Shown piece by piece: positions 32,135 through 33,209 of a stretch of 33,209 nucleotides of DNA. Both the position numbers and the translations under genes were made by a program. Origin of the DNA: Lachnospiraceae bacterium UBA3850 (GTDB taxonomy: Bacteria; Bacillota; Clostridia; Lachnospirales; Lachnospiraceae). Positions within the stretch are counted from its first letter, which is position 1, and each line of letters starts with the position of its first letter. Location: assembly GCA_002392655.1 (NCBI GenBank), contig DGHK01000012.1:1-33209 (forward strand). The letters run 5' to 3'. Under the pieces are notes generated by a model. It had not been told where the DNA came from. It did not search any database and was given only the letters and a program-made list of their open reading frames with translations.

Positions 32135-32518
32135 ATGGAGTTTAGGGTTGTTAATGTAAAGGACACTTCATATTATGATGAGTGTAAATCAGAGAATGCC
32201 TTATATTGTGAGTTGAAATATAAACGTGATTGTTGCAGTTTTGCGGCTATGGTGTTTGAGTTTACAGAAGATAGTATAGAAGCAACATATGACAATAAGC
32301 GTATTGAGCGTGTTATTACTAGCATAGGTAAATATGATAGTTTGCGTATTGGTTGTGATGAGACATATATCAATTCTATTGTAGATAAATACAGTGAATC
32401 GAAACCGTCAGTTGGGATAAAAATCCATTTTTTAATTTACTCTGATGTCAGATCGTGCCAGATTATATTTGAAAGGCTTACAGAATTAATATTGTTTATG
32501 GTAGATAAGGACTTGTAG
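32135..32518 (+). CDS. Small protein of unknown function
   Basis: I choose ATG 32135, seven bases after GAGGA; ATG 32129 is only one base from that site. It starts 11 bp after the previous stop, so the two are probably co-transcribed. The 127-residue product begins MEFRVVNVKDTSYYDE, has strands SFAAMVFEFTEDSIEATYD and VGIKIHFLIYSDV, and ends in a helix (ERLTELILFMVDKDL). No family recognised; no membrane or signal segment. Confidence 0.6.
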   Translation: MEFRVVNVKDTSYYDECKSENALYCELKYKRDCCSFAAMVFEFTEDSIEATYDNKRIERVITSIGKYDSLRIGCDETYINSIVDKYSESKPSVGIKIHFLIYSDVRSCQIIFERLTELILFMVDKDL

Positions 32519-32547
32519 GAGGCGTTATTAAAAAGACCTTTATTGAG

Positions 32548-32655
32548 ATGATATTATTTCAGGTAAAGCCCGAAAGTAATCTTAGTAAAGAATATCAGAA
32601 TAAGCCTAATCATGGAAAGTGTTCCGAAAGTAGAAATATTAAAGAGGCATTATGA
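32548..32655 (+). pseudogene. Possible fragment of an ABM/monooxygenase-like gene
   Basis: A short frame reads FIEMILFQVKPESNLSKEYQNK before drifting into unremarkable sequence and a TGA one base before the ProC fragment. The EMILFQVKPE start resembles the first strand of antibiotic-biosynthesis-monooxygenase-like proteins. The match is very short, and the frame is open without a stop back into the previous gene, so this is only a suggestion. Confidence 0.25.
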
Positions 32656-32656
32656 T

Positions 32657-32737
32657 ATGAATGTTGGGATAATTGGATATGGTAGCATGGGAAAAATGTT
32701 ACTTCAGAAAATAAATAATAATGGTAATAGATTATGA
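32657..32737 (+). pseudogene. proC: N-terminal fragment of pyrroline-5-carboxylate reductase
   Basis: ATG 32657, with AAGAGG upstream, encodes 26 residues beginning MNVGIIGYGSMGKMLLQK. This is the start of ProC: first strand and the glycine-rich GxGxMG dinucleotide-binding loop. It then ends at TGA after an Asn-rich stretch instead of continuing for about 260 residues. Its stop overlaps the next ATG (ATGA). It is a truncated copy left by rearrangement; the short frame may still be translated. Confidence 0.6.
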
Positions 32738-33209
32738 TAGTATTAAATGATTATTTCCATAATGAAAAAAAGGCAAGCAATGGTTCGATTAGTGTTTCAG
32801 GGAAACTGGAAGCGTATATAGGGAACTACTTTGTTTCAGGTGAAGGTATTCTAGATGAAAAACTGTTGTTGATATATTATGATCCTGAAATAGATAATAT
32901 TTATGATGCTGTTGAGTGTACTAAAGAAAACTTGATTGCCTGTATGACTGTAGATTATCAATATGCTTTTGTAAAAAGAGATTTTTTACAGAAATTTAGT
33001 GGGGATATTAAAGAGTACAATACAACTATAATACCTGTAAGTGACTTTGAAACACCGGAATGTAAAATAGATGAAACTCAAAATGTTCCTGATTTTATTT
33101 CTGATATTGTTTGGGTAAGGGATGATTTTCTAAGTGATGAGAACATAGATTTTGATTATGATGCATTTGAGAAGATAGATTCTAGAATAGATTATATTAA
33201 TCCTGATCA
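32734..33209 (+). CDS. Protein of unknown function (3' truncated by window)
   Basis: An uninterrupted frame runs from ATG 32734 to the window end (158 codons seen). It starts inside the stop of the ProC fragment (ATGA), so it may be translated by coupling to it. The protein begins MIVLNDYFHNEKKASNGSISV and is rich in Asp, Ile, Tyr and Phe with alternating strands (NYFVSGEGILDEKLLLIYYDPE, DNIYDAVECTKENLIACMTVDYQYAFVKRDF). No signal peptide or membrane segment is visible. I do not recognise the family; the A/T-rich codons match the preceding small genes. Confidence 0.65.
   Translation, partial: MIVLNDYFHNEKKASNGSISVSGKLEAYIGNYFVSGEGILDEKLLLIYYDPEIDNIYDAVECTKENLIACMTVDYQYAFVKRDFLQKFSGDIKEYNTTIIPVSDFETPECKIDETQNVPDFISDIVWVRDDFLSDENIDFDYDAFEKIDSRIDYINPD

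Overview
The window looks like a chromosomal segment of an anaerobic Firmicute of the class Clostridia, most probably a Lachnospiraceae member of the Butyrivibrio/Roseburia/Lachnospira kind. The basis is the gene order rimP-nusA-ylxR/Q-infB-rbfA-nrnA-truB-ribF, purine-rich Shine-Dalgarno sequences before ATG, GTG and TTG starts, Thr-Glu-rich lipoproteins, and many receiver/histidine-kinase fusions. Every gene I can support lies on the + strand.

Layout. (1) 1-1813: the 3' end of a zinc-ribbon/repeat protein, a 17-bp tandem repeat, the C-terminal remnant of a CapA-like gene, and a lipoprotein with a SPOR-like tail. (2) 1815-7122: housekeeping genes (metY, a YgjP-type metallopeptidase, tex) around a membrane-anchored protein with a toxin-like C-terminal domain. 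(3) 7165-14287: three tightly spaced signalling genes: REC-GGDEF-degenerate GGDEF-REC, a membrane hybrid kinase with REC and HPt, and a membrane hybrid kinase-REC fused to a complete DegV/FakB-like fatty-acid-binding domain. (4) 14295-23275: the translation/RNA operon, with its own promoter and leader hairpin, fused ylxR-ylxQ, and a repeat-filled gap between infB and rbfA. (5) 23282-23602: tRNA-Arg(CCG) followed by an unusual element of about 245 bp. It is bounded by copies of the tRNA 3' end and filled with about eight consecutive small hairpins, many with C(GNA)G triloops. (6) 23620-30108: a cell-envelope/signalling region: anchored protein, lipoprotein, helix-turn-helix protein, a protein with a bacteriocin-type double-glycine leader, a SHOCT membrane protein, a zinc-ribbon/TPR membrane protein, and a tail-anchored Ser/Thr kinase. 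Two of these genes share a duplicated leader (17-nt GTGT...ACAC dyad plus AAA-loop hairpin). (7) 30155-33209: an A/T-rich run of small unknown proteins, some resembling polymorphic-toxin immunity proteins, ending in gene fragments (including the first residues of ProC) and a partial ORF.

How the parts work together: metY serves methionine synthesis; rimP through ribF is the usual ribosome-maturation, transcription-elongation, initiation and RNA-processing operon; the three-gene cassette probably forms one phosphorelay whose outputs include c-di-GMP and possibly fatty-acid sensing. The best candidates for something undescribed are the tRNA-Arg hairpin array, the kinase-REC-DegV fusion, and the duplicated leader next to the double-glycine-leader gene. 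Family calls are from reading the sequence and from memory; no searches were run.
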